Positions 46,873 to 59,791 of a DNA stretch of 64,000 bases are shown here, piece by piece. Positions within the stretch are counted from its first letter, which is position 1, and every line of letters starts with the position of its first letter. The stretch is from positions 1,984,001-2,048,000 of the forward strand of contig JANFOG010000007.1 of the NCBI GenBank assembly GCA_024336345.1, given 5' to 3'. The stretch comes from Mariannaea sp. PMI_226. Its lineage: Eukaryota > Ascomycota > Sordariomycetes > Hypocreales > Nectriaceae. A program made the translations under genes and the position numbers. The notes below the pieces were generated by a model. That model saw nothing but the letters and a program-made list of their open reading frames with translations, had not been told where the DNA came from and did no database searches.

Positions 46873-48425
46873 TTAATTTGACACACTAATGGTCTTGAAA
46901 ACGCTAAACTCCTCACCGGTGGCCACCAAGCTACCACCAATCTGAGGGTGCCAGTGCACCTCCTTGACATCCTTGAGGTAGTGCACAAACAGAAGCTGGG
47001 GCGGCACATCCTTGACGCCCGCCGTGTCCTTGCTCTCCTCGTCGTCCAGCTCAACAGCCAGATCCCACAGGGTGACGGTGTTGTCGGCAGCGGCAACGGC
47101 CACGACGGAGTCGTCGTTGGGGTGCCACTCGACGCTGGTGATCTGCTCCTTGTGGAAGTTGAAGCTGGCAATGGGCTGGGGCTTGTTGGAGCTCTCCTTC
47201 CACTGACGCAGATCCCAGACACCCCACACACCATTGTCGTCACCTGACGCGAGCAGGTGGGTTGTCTTGCGCGACCACGACATGACGTTGACGTCGACGT
47301 TGGACACCTGCATGGTGATGGCGGGCTTGCGAGACTTGGATCGCACATCCCACACACGAATGGTGCCGTCGCTCGAGGCAGAGGTGAAGACGGACAGTTC
47401 TGAAGGCGACCACTGGATCTCCTCGACGCTGCTGGTGTGGCCTAGGAACGGCCGGTTGTCCGTCACCCAGCCGCCGCCATCCGTTCGGGTTGTAACATAG
47501 ATCTTGCCGTCATTGTCGCCGGTCAGGAGCTTGCCTCCAGGGACGAGGGGGGACCAGTCAACGGCATAACCTTCGGCCTTGTGCGCTCTGATGGTGGAGA
47601 TGGGCTTGTTCTGCTGGGCCGTGATGGTGGTACCCGGGTTGTCGAAAGAGGCCAGGTGAGGGGTGATGTCGTGGATGTAGACGTCGCTCGACTCAGTCAT
47701 GGTGGCCGTCAGGGTGGTTCCAGGTCTGCCTGGCTCCTGGCTAGGGATCTGGTGGGATCGGATTCGGTTCGTGGTGGACTTGAGGGGAATGGTCTTGCTC
47801 TCGAGGATAGGGTCCGAGTCCTCGTCGTCCTCATCGCCCGACTCGTCATCGGAGTCGCCGCGGTCCATTCTGCTTAGACCGCTAAACTTCATGACCATGA
47901 TCTGGTTGTCACCAGTCTTTGACGACTCAGCTTGGGTTCCGGCGACAGTGTACATGGTAGCAGGGTAAGCCTTGCGGCCGTCACCGAGGCCATCTTTGAT
48001 GATGTCGAAGGAAAGGCAGGGCCAGGGCGTGCTGAGGTTGTGCAGCATCTCGTAGGTGGTCAAATCGGGGGCGAGGGTCTGGCCTGGCTCGAGTTTATTG
48101 CGTCCGACAATGAAGGTTCCCTGGTCGACTTCCATGGCATCTAGATGAGGGATTCTTGGTCAGCACTTTTTTTCTTCATGTTCAAGTCCTCGAGCTTGTT
48201 TGTGCGCAGATGCGAAGACATAGAATACACACCCTTCTCTTCAGCTTCCCGCTCAGCATCAGGTCTGCCGTCAACACCAGCCTCGAGAATCTCGTCTTCG
48301 CTCTCAAACTCGTCCTCGAATTCGTCCTCAAACTCGCCCATCTCGTGATCGATATCCATCTTTTCAGGTCGCTCGCCGCCCTTGAGAGGAGCATCGTGCT
48401 CGGCATCGGCAGTACGTTTTGACAT
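46873..48425 (-). CDS. RRB1: Ribosome-assembly WD40 protein Rrb1/GRWD1
   Basis: Exons 48425-48233 and 48140-46873 give 486 residues. The N-terminus (MSKRTADAEHDAP) is followed by a strongly acidic stretch with DEFEDEFESEDEILEAG. The CAF1C/histone-binding N-terminal helix PWPCLSFDIIKDGLG follows near residue 105. WD repeats include GHTSSVEEIQWSP, GTIRVWD, VNVMSWSRKTTHLLASGDDNG, ITSVEWHPNDDSVVAVAAAD and NTVTLWDL. This is the glutamate-rich WD-repeat protein that escorts ribosomal protein L3 into 60S assembly in the nucleus. Splicing joins GAG AAG G to AT GCC ATG. The coding use is even and typical of an expressed gene. Confidence in the family is very high. Confidence 0.95.
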
Positions 48426-51400
48426 GTTGTTGGTTGGGTTGGTCTGTTTTCTACGGACCTAACAAATCAAAAAGAAGGAATAATGAGAAAATAAAATAAA
48501 ATAAGAAAAGGACAAAAATTGTTCCCCAATCTTGTCGCGATGTGATGCACTGCACTGCGACGCGATTTACACTTGCGATTCAATAGAAATTTTGACGCCG
48601 TCGAACCGTGGGCTGGTTGGTGCCCCTCCAAAAAAAAAAATTCAATGATTCTTTCCCCCGCCATGACGCAGTGGGCCGGGAATTAGCCGGCGCACACAAA
48701 CCGCTGATGGGCCGTGGCCATTAGAGCCAACCCCGAAAACGGCCATTTATCAATCAATCCATCAATGCGGTCAGGTTCGTGATATGAGTGCAGACTATGT
48801 AGAGACGAGTAGGATATCAACTCATTACATCTATGCCACAACGCAGATGGGCGAATGAGAATTCGAATACTAGCTCCGAAGAGGAGTATCTAGTGAAAGA
48901 AGATCACTCCCCACACAAACTCGCCCGCCGTCAATGGGCAATTCTTCCGTTACTCCGTGTGTCAATATTGGAGTGAGACACCTTCATCATGTGGTTGTGA
49001 TGGAAGCCCCTTGTCTCCAGAATTAAACGAAGAAGAACAATCGTTGACTAAATTGCGCCCAGCGCCTACATTGATCCTAATGCCTACCTTGGTATTTATT
49101 CTCAGCACTTTAGATCTTGAGTCAGGGTTTTTTTTTTTTATAATAAATCCGATTTTCTTCCTGATGACGTATTGGCAGCAATTCACTTTGCCTAGGTAGG
49201 GTACGCATCTTCTCCCCGACATATCCGCTCCAGTCCCGAGCGATGCTGTCTCAGAACAGCCAGCATCTGTCATGCCTCTGTTATGACAAGATTTGACTGA
49301 GCCTTTCCCTTCTCTCCATTCACCCGTGCCCCATGTGAGCTAGTCCCATGCATACATACACAGTTGTTGGTAGAAACCCCGGGCACGTCCCTCCTCCAGC
49401 TGGAGAATCTCCAGGCTGCCCCAAGCTAGCCATCAAGGTACTAATTACATAGCAGGAGACAGGAGAGGAAGGATGACGTCTTCCTGGGCCGATGGAGAAT
49501 CCAGCATGGTGAGAAATGAATAAGGGGGAGCTCTTAATAAGGCTGGTCGCGACTTGTTCACGCGGCTCCGTCCCTGTGGCCGATACATCCGCATTGCTTA
49601 TTGAGAAGCTGATTCCAAATAAACATCCAATGAACCCCAACACCAGGCCCCTTGCTTACAGGGTCCCCCGCTTCCCAAATCAAGGTCATGCAAGGGGGGT
49701 TTTTAACATTGGCAGTTAACTACTGTGTTAGTTTCTGTGCTCCGTGCCCCTGCACTGTCCTCCCATACAGCAGTCTTCGTTGCAGCTACGATTCACCAAG
49801 TGTTTGTCCTATTACTTACTTGTACCATTTGAGGACTACATACTTGCATGTCGCACAATAGCGACCGATGCATAGTAGTCTATATACAATAGTACATCCT
49901 AAGTAGGGTACAACCCAGTTGGGTATTTTTGGTCGCACCCCATTGTTATTCTGCCCACGGTGTATAGTTTAATTACTCTGTCCTCTGTCGCCTTAGATAA
50001 TATGGCCGTTATAGCCCGAACATGTCAGGATAACACCAACACCAGGACCCAAATCGGGGTGGGGGAAAAGGAGGATACAGGCTGTGCAAAATGGAAGAGA
50101 GCCATTTGATCAAATGGAATACCGAGTCAAATGACAAATTCTAGATAACAGAACGAGATTCAAAATAGAATATTCCTCGCGAGATGCTGATGAATGTGTC
50201 TCGGACATATCAATGCAGCCCGAACGAAATAGTAATAGCTACGGCTATAGGTCGACCAATCAAACAGCTACGTGCCCCCTGTGCCTCGGCAGATGAATCA
50301 TCACAGCGTTAGGTAATCAGAGGACATAGCCTGCCATCCATCGCAGAAAAATGCACCAACACAGGAAGCTTTAGTAACTTTGCAAGTATCTTATGGAGTA
50401 AGATCCCATGATCACCAGGGTAGAGTTTCAAGAGAGAGGGAGAGAGAGGGAGAGAGAGAAATTACATACCCTTGTTCCACGGCACACTTATGCAGGTCGA
50501 CGCAATACGCGATTGCTTGCTTCAGTATTGCGCCTCACAGTACGTAACATTTCTGACCACCCAGACTTCGGCCTGAACCCTTCCTACGTACATTCGCATG
50601 CACGCACGCATTGTGTCGGTTCCGCCGCCACCCACACCACACGCACCAGTCACAGAAAGCGTTTGGTAAACCAAGCCAGAGCAAACCGAATGAAGTTAAA
50701 CCACTTCGGGTAACCCCCTCGCTTTTTAGGCCTTTGTTCGCTATTGGAAACGGTAACAAAAAAAAAGGGCTTGAATCTGGGATTTGTGGCGTTGATCGTT
50801 CGGCACAGCTGATTGGCGGCGGCGCCGATACGCCGCACCGACAGCCCGCAAAGGGGAAAAATGATTGCGTGAGCGGCTTGGATTGTGTCATCGGCAATTT
50901 GGACTTATTAATTCTATCACGTCTTTTTCCCGTTTCTTCGCATTTCGCGCTGCGTCCATTCACGTCCTCCGCGCCCTTTCCCTCCCCATCCAATCCTCGT
51001 AAGACGTGGAATAGTAATCCATTAATCCTCAATGATATCAACTACTGGGGTACTGGGGTAGACCGAGAGTCATGTATATATAGTCGGCCATTGTCCCATC
51101 CTCCAACGTATCCATTTCCCGTTTCCCATTCCACCATAACTAACTCCATTGACATCATCGAGCAAAATACATTGACTTGCTAGATCCAAAACCAACTCTG
51201 CCTTTCCGTGTTGTTGTCTTTTTACCCGTTAACTAAGATACCCCCCCACCCCCTCCGTTTCTCCTCCCCAACTTTTCTTTTTTCGCCATCCCCACCAAGA
51301 AAGTGCACTGCTTACAAACCCCTCAACACCATCGTCAACCACACCTACATCTCAGTACAATAACTACGCACATCTCTCCCTCTTCCTATCTCCTCCCTCA

Positions 51401-51461
51401 ACAACAAAACCAACTTCAATCAATCAACTCACAAAACACAAACACCCCAAACCCGCCCAAC
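48426..51461. promoter_or_regulatory. Long divergent interval before thioredoxin
   Basis: The two flanking genes start here in opposite directions. There is a GA microsatellite at 50431-50460. The last 280 bp (51180-51461) is a C/T/A-rich leader, expected for a strongly expressed housekeeping promoter and 5' UTR. A 168-codon minus-strand open frame at 50535-51041 looks accidental. No other gene is supported in 3 kb. Confidence 0.5.
50431..50460. repeat. GA-rich microsatellite
   Basis: Alternating AGAG and AGGG runs on the plus strand over thirty bases, in the thioredoxin upstream region. Confidence 0.7.
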
Positions 51462-51872
51462 ATGTCTGTCGTCGATATCAAGTCCCGTGCCGAGTTCAAC
51501 AAGCTCCTTGAGGAGAACCCCTACGTCGCCATCCAGGCCCACGCCTCTTGGTGCGGTCCTTGCAAGGCCATCTCCCCCTTCTTCAACAAGCACGCCGACG
51601 CCAACACCAAGCCCAACGGCTACGCCTTTGCTCGCTTCGACACCGACGATGTCCCCGACCTGGCCCACGAGCTCGGCATCCGTTCCATACCCGCCTTCTT
51701 CTTCTTCGAGAACGGCGACAAGACTGATTCCCTCGCCGGTGCCAACCCCCCCGCCCTCAAGAAGGCTGTTGAGGCTCTGAGCACCAAGCTCGAGGCTCAG
51801 GGCACTGCCCCCGCCCCCACTGCCGTTGAGGAGCCCAAGGAGGAGACCCTCAAGACCGACGAGAACTTTTAA
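51462..51872 (+). CDS. trx: Thioredoxin
   Basis: A single exon gives 136 residues. The thioredoxin fold is clear, with the redox pair WCGPC at residues 30-34 (Cys31 and Cys34) and a cis-proline SIPAFFFF near 85. The disulfide reductase acts in the cytosol or nucleus. It takes electrons from thioredoxin reductase and reduces target proteins. The last 30 residues (Ala/Pro then Glu-rich, ending KTDENF) extend past the minimal fold, which is about 105 residues. That tail may tether or regulate it. The start has a strong context (CCCAACATGTC). The upstream leader is pyrimidine-rich. Downstream the region is AT-rich. Confidence 0.96.
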   Translation: MSVVDIKSRAEFNKLLEENPYVAIQAHASWCGPCKAISPFFNKHADANTKPNGYAFARFDTDDVPDLAHELGIRSIPAFFFFENGDKTDSLAGANPPALKKAVEALSTKLEAQGTAPAPTAVEEPKEETLKTDENF

Positions 51873-52963
51873 GCAATCCCGTCCCACGAAGAGAGAAAAA
51901 AAAAATTGGAACAGAATCAACCAAAAAAAAACCCCATTATACAGCAACGTGGAATTCTCTTTTTTTACTCTTGTGAGCCATGATTGTTTGAATCTTGGCA
52001 GGAAAGCGCAAGCAACGACCAATGCTCTCAATAAGAGCTTGACAATATCAAGCCCCCCTACGGCGGCAGCACTGCCTACCTATCTAATTGATCATGGATA
52101 AGACAATGCAGCGAGAGAAAATGGGGATAACGGATCTCTCGAAGTCACCAGGCAGGTTGGGGTTTAATCAGTGATGGAATGAAATAGAATCTACAGCAAA
52201 TCAATTTTCAACTTATAACCATAAGCCATTGTCCATTGTTCATCCAATTGCAGAGTGAAGCCAATCCAGTAGCTGTACTTAATCTCACCATATCAAGTGT
52301 CACCAGTCGACTTCTTGCGCCAACTACAAGAGTAGCATTAAGACAAGATAATAATAATAGTAATAGTAGTATTGTAAAAAAAATAAAAAAGTAAAATTCG
52401 CTTGAGGTGTCTGCGAATCGCAATACACCATGTTATTTGTACACAAGCCATATCACTCACTTATGCTGTGCCATCATTCATCATAGCCCTCCATCCATCA
52501 CATCCGTTTTCCACCCTCTCCTACTCTTTCGATACTCCCACTCAAGTCGTCTGTTGTTGAATTTTGAGTTGCCTTGACTCCGCTGTAGTGTGGAAAAAAA
52601 AAAAAAGAATCCAATCCAATCCAATGCCAGTCCCAATTGAATGCGCCTACTCTTACATTGAGACGCCCTTAATAGCTTCGCATATCCCCTTGGATGCGCC
52701 TTATGCCAATTCCTATAGTTGCCTGCAAAGGGAAGAAAGAAAAATAATAATAAACAAAGAAAATTAAAACAAAAGAAACCCGTCAAATGGTCGCTGACTC
52801 CGATCCCAATGACGCAGTAAATCATTGAATCCGCTTTCGCGTCGTCTCTCCTTGTCGCTGTTCTCGGCACTTCCAGAGTGTCTTGATCTCTTTCACTCTA
52901 GTTCTCGTCTCTTTTGCGTTACCCGTCATTCGTTTTTTGTTTGTTTTGTCGTCGTTCTTGGTT
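51873..52963. other. Intergenic, convergent 3' region
   Basis: Between thioredoxin and the 3' end of the WD protein. Contains A-runs near 51897-51905 and 52595-52605. No gene seen. Confidence 0.5.
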
Positions 52964-55900
52964 TCAGTCCGATTCGCTGGAATCGCCACTCATAGGACCG
53001 ACACCTGAGTCTACCCGTTTCTTACCCGTAGTGAGGTATTCTCGAGCGTCAAATGACGCTTTCCCATCTTTGTCCTGAGAACGCGTCATCATGAGTGGTC
53101 CAGCTGATTTGCGCCGGTTCGCAAGTTCTTCGTTCTTAAATCTACCGAGCTCGCCTATTCCGAGACTCATGCGATTGGACTTCTCCCTGGGCACCTGAAG
53201 TTCATTGCCGGTCTTGGTACGACCTCCTTGGGTTGGTTGTGTGTGGCTGTCGCTCAATGGAGAGCTGATAATGGACGAATATCGGAGACCCGGAATATTA
53301 CCTCTCCAACGGTTAAGACTCCAGAAACTGCCTTCTCCTCCCTTGTCCTCTTTGCTGTCCGAATCGGAAGCACTGATCAAGCTGAAACTAGGTGTTGGTG
53401 GTGCCGCAGGGAGAGTATTGCCATTGTTCCTATCTCGGGTCGTTGACTTGAATGTTGTTCTCGAAGTCACACTGCCAGTAGGGCTTGCGGGATTCTGGCT
53501 TCGAGGCACTGGGCTCGACAGGTATGGCTGCTTTCTAGCCTCCGAAGCTAGAGTGGCAGCAGAGTTATTGACTGATGAGCGCTTGGCTTTGGCGGGTGAG
53601 ACCGAGCGTTCATCTCTCGTGGGTGTAACGTTTAAGCTTGGCTTGATACCATCAATATCCATTCGCCAACTATTAATCCTATCAGTTGCATGCTGCAACT
53701 GAACGGCGTTGGGCCCGTTCGGTCCAATGTTGAGGGAACTGCGTCTCGATTGCATGCGACTGCCCCCTCCACTGGTCCTTGTAATAATGCTGCCACTGCG
53801 GCCTACCCCAGCGATTCTCCCTGAGAACTTGGAGCCAGTCTCCCAGAGCTCCCGCTGGCGTTTGGAATAGGCACAATCCTGTCGAAAGACTTTGATAGTG
53901 CCGGTCCTGTCAGTGGTGACAACAATATGGCCGTCGAAATGCTTCGATCGCTCCTGGTACAATGGGCTTTCCTCGGGGTGTCTGGAAACAGATCGCGTAT
54001 CGCTGCCCTCCTCCTCCTCAGATAAGGCTGTCTGGCTGGTCGCACTCTCCTCGAGACTCCGCAGCGTGACGGGAGGCGGGTTGCAGAGGTCGTACACGGG
54101 GTCGCCGGATGCGCTCAAGAGCAATCTCGTCTTTGTCGGGGCCATGAGAGCAGTGGTGACAACCTCGGGGTGTGCGTCAAAGGACTCATATGGCTGTTTG
54201 TCCCTAACATCATTGTCCTGCGCGTTAAGCTTCCAGATGTAAGCCCGCCGATCCTCGCTTCCGGATATGACATAATTTCCATCGTCACTAAATCGTGCGT
54301 GAATCTGGCTAGACTGGTTCTCCAAGCCTCGATACTTGACTTGCACCACCTTGTCATTAATATTGTAAACCCGAACTCTGGAATCATTGGAACTAATGAG
54401 GACTTTCGTTTGGCCAGCTTCAGGTCCTGAAGGGATTGTCATCGTGCGGATACCGGTGATCTTGCTACCCTTGGCGTTCTTTCCTCTTGATGACCTAACG
54501 TGGATTTGATATCTGAGTTTCAAGCCTTCCGTTAGATAGAAAGAGGCCATGCCACTCAAGACTCCGCAAATGGCCATTTTACCGTCAGGTGTGAATGCAA
54601 CTGCGGTAATAAATTCACCCGTCGACGCCTCAAAAGCGACTGTTCTGTCGGTGATGCTCCAGAGCCGCAGTTGCGAATCTAGAGAGCCGGCGAGGAAGAA
54701 TCGATCATCTGTAGGGTGAAACGCAATAGATGTCACCAGATCCTTGTGGGTGAAAGAACAAAGGCAGTCGTTCCTGGTCATATGCCAGAGTCGCACTGTC
54801 TTGTCCATCGACGACGAAAGAAGAAAGTTATTTTTGCTCCAGCTCAGTGCAAGAACTTCGCCAGTATGCCCACGGAACTCCTTGACAGGTTTGCTTCGGA
54901 AAACGGGAGCACTCAATCTTTCTCCGGTAGCTCCATTCTGGGCTTCCTCTTCCTCGTGGGCTTTGCGCTCTTCCTCAGTCGAAATAACGGCAAACACTCT
55001 CACCACCTGGTCCTTGCCTGCAACAGCAAGGTAACGTCCATCCAGACTAAACTCGGCAGCCCAAATAGCATCTCCAGGCTTCATCAGCTTGCTTCCCACT
55101 GCCACGGCCGGCGCACGACCTTGTTGGTTCTGCCGAGGGGCGTTTTTAGGACCCATGAGTTCCTGAGCGAGGAATAGGTGGTTGAATTCACGGTCCTTCT
55201 TGTTGTGGGCCTTGACACGGATGTAGCGAGGGGGTTCCTTGTGTAGTGGGATATAACCGCCCCCCGCACCGATGACGGACGTGAGAGCTCGGGCGTTGAT
55301 GCCATCGGTGCGCAAATCTCCCAGTTCCGAGTCAGAGTCGAGCATATCATCCTCCTTCTTCCAACCGCTGCGCATTCCCAATCGGCTTAAGAACGAAGAT
55401 CCTTTCCTGCAGGTTGTACGTTAGCTCCGACCCTCCCGGAGATTCCAGTTACAGGTTACATACTTTCGCTCTTTACCAAACTCCGGTACATTCGGGGTCT
55501 TGCTGAGATCAAAGCTCTTCCGGTTGTCGTTGGCAGGGCTGCCCGGCCGCCCGGTAGTGTTGCGAAGCCGTTGAGCAATCGTGGGCTGTTGTTCCGCCAG
55601 GTTACTGTTTGTTCTGAGGAAGATTTGCTATACAAATGACATGTCAGTGGGAATTCGGATTGTGGAAGCGACTGAAATAGGGAAGAAGAGAAAATAGAGT
55701 AGAAAGCAAAGAGGGCGACTGACAGTGCTTAATGGGTCGAGGCCAGCATTGGGGGGTGGACTCGGAGTTGACGTTCGGGAGGGACCTTTGGAGTCGTTGG
55801 CGTCTTTTGCATTCTGGAGGGAGTTTGTTTGCGATATGTGAGTGGTCGAGTACCTGCTCGATTGTGTATCCTGTCGAGTGATTGGAGCACCTAATAAAGT

Positions 55901-56398
55901 TGGGATGGTGTCAGCTTACATATAACGAACAAGGGACTAATTAAGTGACAAAAGCGCGGTCAAAGTAGATCTTTTTTTGGCCATGGCAAAGATAATGGTA
56001 CGCGCAATGAGGAGCGCATGCCAGGAGACACATGTCTCAACTGCATACCATTGCGCGAAGCGGGTAGGTAGGAAAGCATTGGGGACAGAAGAAAGGAAGG
56101 GAGGAGAGATCGCAAACCCGCCCACAAAAGTAAACAACCAACTACGGTTTGTGGGGAGCTTCGGTGGTAAGGGAGAGGAAGAATCACAACAAAGTAAACA
56201 GTATTGGGGATAACAATGACTTGAGAAGCTCTAGAAGTCTGCCAAATTGGCATCCGACGTACCTTGAGACTCAGAAGTGAGGCTTTGTCGACGTGCTTTC
56301 GGCGTGACAGGTGTTGAGATGGAACGGGTGTGACGTTTCGAAGTTGAGTCCAACTCGCCGTCGCCACGGATTGGAGGCGAAGTCATGGAGGGCGACAT
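52964..56398 (-). CDS. WD40-repeat protein of the Dgr2/WDR44 type
   Basis: Exons 56398-56263, 55890-55724, 55627-55464 and 55406-52964 are phase-consistent and encode 969 residues. The first 140 or so residues are Ser/Thr/Pro-rich and disordered. A conserved FGKERKKGSSFLSRLG-type segment follows. The seven-blade WD region starts near residue 260: AIWAAEFSLDGRYLAVAGKDQVVRV, then GHTGEVLALSWSKNNFLLSSSMDKTVRLW and LVTSIAFHPTDDRFFLAGSLDSQLRLW. It ends in a long Ser-rich tail (RRSSLN, KAKRSS). It matches the fungal Dgr2 or mammalian WDR44 (rabphilin-11) family, which binds Rab GTPases and acts in membrane trafficking or glucose-analogue resistance. The Rab role is inferred from the family. Confidence 0.9.
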
Positions 56399-57613
56399 GT
56401 TCCATGCTGCGTGGGCGATGGAAACCTAAAAAGGGTCGAGAGGAAAACGCATATGAAAGACGCAGCGTACGTTTGAATGCGGGCGTCGGCGTCGCACCTG
56501 GATAGAAGTCCGCGGACCCGACGTGAGCGAGAAAGCGACTTTGAGACCAATGGAGGTGCAAATGCAGTACGTAGTAGTAGTGCTTTTTCGAGATCCGGAG
56601 GCTACCACGGGATTTTGAGCTAGGGAACTAGGGCGCTGTACGAGATGCGGATACGGCGTGCGAATTACCCGTATGATACGTGCGAAGAAGAGATTCGTAC
56701 AGGACCTAGTCGAGTAGGGCTGTAGGGAAGGGGGGTGGGTGTCGTGTGAGTGTGGGTGTGGGTGTGCGGTGGAGATGGAGAACAGACGGCAAAGAGAAGG
56801 GTCCGAAGAGTCCGAGCCGTCTGTAAAGCGAGGCTGCCCCCGGGGGGTGGGCTGTCAAATAGCAGAAGGGAATAGTGAAAAGCGGCGATTGTGCGGGCAC
56901 TGGTGGATGGCCAGGCGCCAAATGCTCTGTATGGTCGACGGGGGGCCCCAAGTCGGCTGTCGTCCAAGGCAGCTTGGGGGCTTGTGATTGAAGCACCATA
57001 CAATACAGTGGCAGATGTCGCCCGGGGAGGCCGGCAGTCGTCGATGAGTTTATTTAGGAACGGATGCGGGTGCGTCAGACGGGGTGGATTCTCTTGGAGT
57101 TTCAAGGGTCGTTGTCGATGTGTGATTGCTGGTTGCTATTGTTGTGGCTGAAGAAAGTCGGAGAGGAGTGTCAAGAAGTATGGCCTAACTGGCTGAAAAG
57201 AGGGGTGGGAAAAACAGTAGGTATTATCAACAGGAAACAGACGTTGTCATGGCTATCCATTCGAAAGGTCACATAATAGTTAGTAGCTAGGAGGTAAAAG
57301 GAAATAGAGGACCAGCATGAAGGAAGTCCTATAGTTTGTTGGTGTGGTTCCAAAGCTCTCTCCTTTTTTTTTCTGAGCTGCCGATGGCTTGGATTAGTTT
57401 CGTTGGTCGTCAATGACAACGCCGACACGTCTGAGGGACGGAGAACGGAGGACGGAGGACGGAGCAAGGCCAAAGCACGAGACCGAGACCAAGACCAAGA
57501 CCAAGATTGGGCTTGAACCTGGACATTGACTTGGTCGATGGAGACAAGGGTGCGCTTACTGTGTAGAAGATGATGGTGATGATGAGTGGCGGTGGGCCAT
57601 GCATGGAGCGTGA

Positions 57614-58322
57614 GGTACCTTAGGTGCTGTAGTAGGGAGGAGGTACCTTGGGGTAATTAGGTTGTTTCGTTCACGCGTACAGACGGAGTATGTACAGTAT
57701 CCGCCGAGGGGAAGAGGCGGTCTGCTTTCTATTCCCAGCTAATTGACAGTGGTGCGGAAATTGAGCTCACCAACTTGTGCCCCTTTTCCGGGTTCTGAGG
57801 GTAATAATGAGAAGACCTAGAGCCTGGTATTGTGAAATAGAAACTACGGACTTCCAGGTAGAGTGAGAGTCGATGATGTTCTTCAAGAGTACATGTGATA
57901 GTGTGGTACACTTTTTTTTTCTTGGAGGGGTTCATGGGTTGTAAGAAAAAAAGCAAGAAGGCTGTTTGGGGCTGAAGAAAGTGTGATCCAATGTGATTGA
58001 CGGATGCCTGCCAAGTAAGGTAACGGAGTGCCCGACATTCGCACGTACCTACCGAAGTGCATGCCTCCCTTCCGTGCTTGGGACGGAAACATCAAGCCAA
58101 AAATAAGCCTTACCGCAAGGCCTAGCATCAAATCAACAAACTTAGTTAGGTACCTTAGGCATCTAGCTTTTAGACTCCAGGAGTCATCAATTTGCTTCCA
58201 GTGATACTGGAAGGACGCAGGAATAGGTGCCTCGTTACGGAGTGCCATATTAGGTACCTACCTACTAAAGTACATAATAAGTCTTGGCCAACAGGTCCGT
58301 ACGCACGTAAGAGGTAGGTACC
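57614..58322. repeat. Scattered TAGGTACCTA-like motifs
   Basis: GGTACC occurs at 57614-57619, 57642-57647, 58149-58154, 58253-58258 and 58317-58322, most with T or A and T/A-G on both sides. A sixth lies at 59559-59564. The spacing is irregular, so these are dispersed sites, not a tandem array. Confidence 0.45.
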
Positions 58323-59571
58323 TAGGCAAATCTCCTTCCCTTCAATCTACCTACCTATGAGACAGCACTTACTCCCAAGGCACTCACTCAATTACATAGT
58401 ACTACCCTGAAATGAACGTGTAATCAATTGAATGTCGACCATGTGCGCATTTGCTCCCAAGACGAAGGATGCTGAAGTCTAGCGTAGCTCAGGCGCCGTC
58501 AGCATCCAACAGGATCGCCAGGTCAACTTATTGTGCCGAACGTCAATTTGGGGTCATGAGATCAACGCATGGGGTACGGAGGTACACAAAAGGCTAAGCC
58601 CAGTGTAACTCAAGGAAGGGGAAAGGGGAGGGGTGTTACCTCAATCCCATGTTTGCGCCTCTTCAGCGCCTCGCCTTGCCCAGAGCCCCAGAGGACAACC
58701 CAAATGCGGTTGCCTTTTCGAGCTGAATGTCATCGTATAAACCGTATACTGCGCGCATTCGGTAACTGGCAAGTATTTCTTTGCACATTGGTCCATCTTG
58801 TATATACAGTATTTCGGGGTTTTTGTTTATTCTTAAATTCATTTCAGGTTCCCTGTCACATTTTCTCATTTCAAATCATCAATAAAGACACTGCATTTAC
58901 TCCGCATTGTGGCAAAATCCCTCTGATCAACTACCACTATCATCAATGTCATACTTCTCACCTGCGGGAGTTGGCCACCATCTGCCATGCGACGAACCCT
59001 GCGCCTTGTTCAAGCATAAGCATGGACAGGGCCGCATGAATGGAGAGAGGGAAGAGGGTGGGCGGTTTGAGCGTCACCGCCGCCATGGCAGACGGATAGA
59101 ACGGGATCATTTGAGATCGCCAAGCACGCACTTTCAGCTTTTTGCACCCGGTACCAGTCCAGAACTCCCATCTTCATTTAGAGCCTCCTTCACGTAAGAT
59201 GCGTATTCGTAGCTCAAGCGCCACTTCTTGGCGCCCTCTTTTTCCTCCCTTTTCTCCCACTCATTGACCGTAAACCTCCGCCACTGCTAGACTGTCTAGC
59301 TCCTCCGTACTAACCTTCTTCCGCCGCCGTCTCAGCTTATGTTCAACGCAGACTGTGGCGCAAGCTCCCCCGAATCAGTGCTAGACCGAAGCCGCCGAGG
59401 CGCGCGCGAGAGGGAGAAGAGGACGAAAAAGGTCCAGAAACGAGTAGAACCCTGTGTATAATGCTAACTTGGTTACCCAAATCTTTTCCGCAGACCCGCT
59501 CCGGTGCTCCATGGGATAGATGGCGTCTGATTTGAGGGAGCTCAACCTGCCAAGGTACGGTACCTAGGTAT

Positions 59572-59603
59572 GTAGTGGGTAGTGGGTAGTGGGTAGTGGG
59601 TAG
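59572..59603. repeat. Minisatellite of GTAGTGG units
   Basis: Four tandem seven-base units followed by a GTAGGGC variant. Confidence 0.8.
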
Positions 59604-59751
59604 GGCGGCGCACTACCGCCGGGGCGGGGATTTGGTTGTTGGCGGGGTGAGAGAAGCAAACTAGACCTTTCCTCAAGACCTATGCGTGTGTCGTGAGCGT
59701 CATCAGGGTCTCCAGGATTGATTGAAGTTACTATTCTTGCTTCTTGATCAT

Positions 59752-59755
<4 letters not shown>

Positions 59756-59791
<36 letters not shown>
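59756..59791. repeat. 36-base poly-T run
   Basis: Uninterrupted thymines at the plus strand; the longest homopolymer in the window. Length is also prone to sequencing or assembly error. Confidence 0.8.

Noticed and set aside
46758..47357. 199-codon frame overlapping the Rrb1 gene
   Set aside because: It is in a different frame of a well-supported WD40 gene, with Ser/Pro/Arg-rich shadow composition.
50535..51041. 168-codon minus-strand frame upstream of thioredoxin
   Set aside because: Composition is irregular with many Cys, Trp and Arg, it is embedded in the thioredoxin promoter, and no family resemblance is seen.
51429..52031. 200-codon minus-strand frame over thioredoxin
   Set aside because: It is the antisense shadow of the thioredoxin gene; strong codon bias keeps the opposite frame open.
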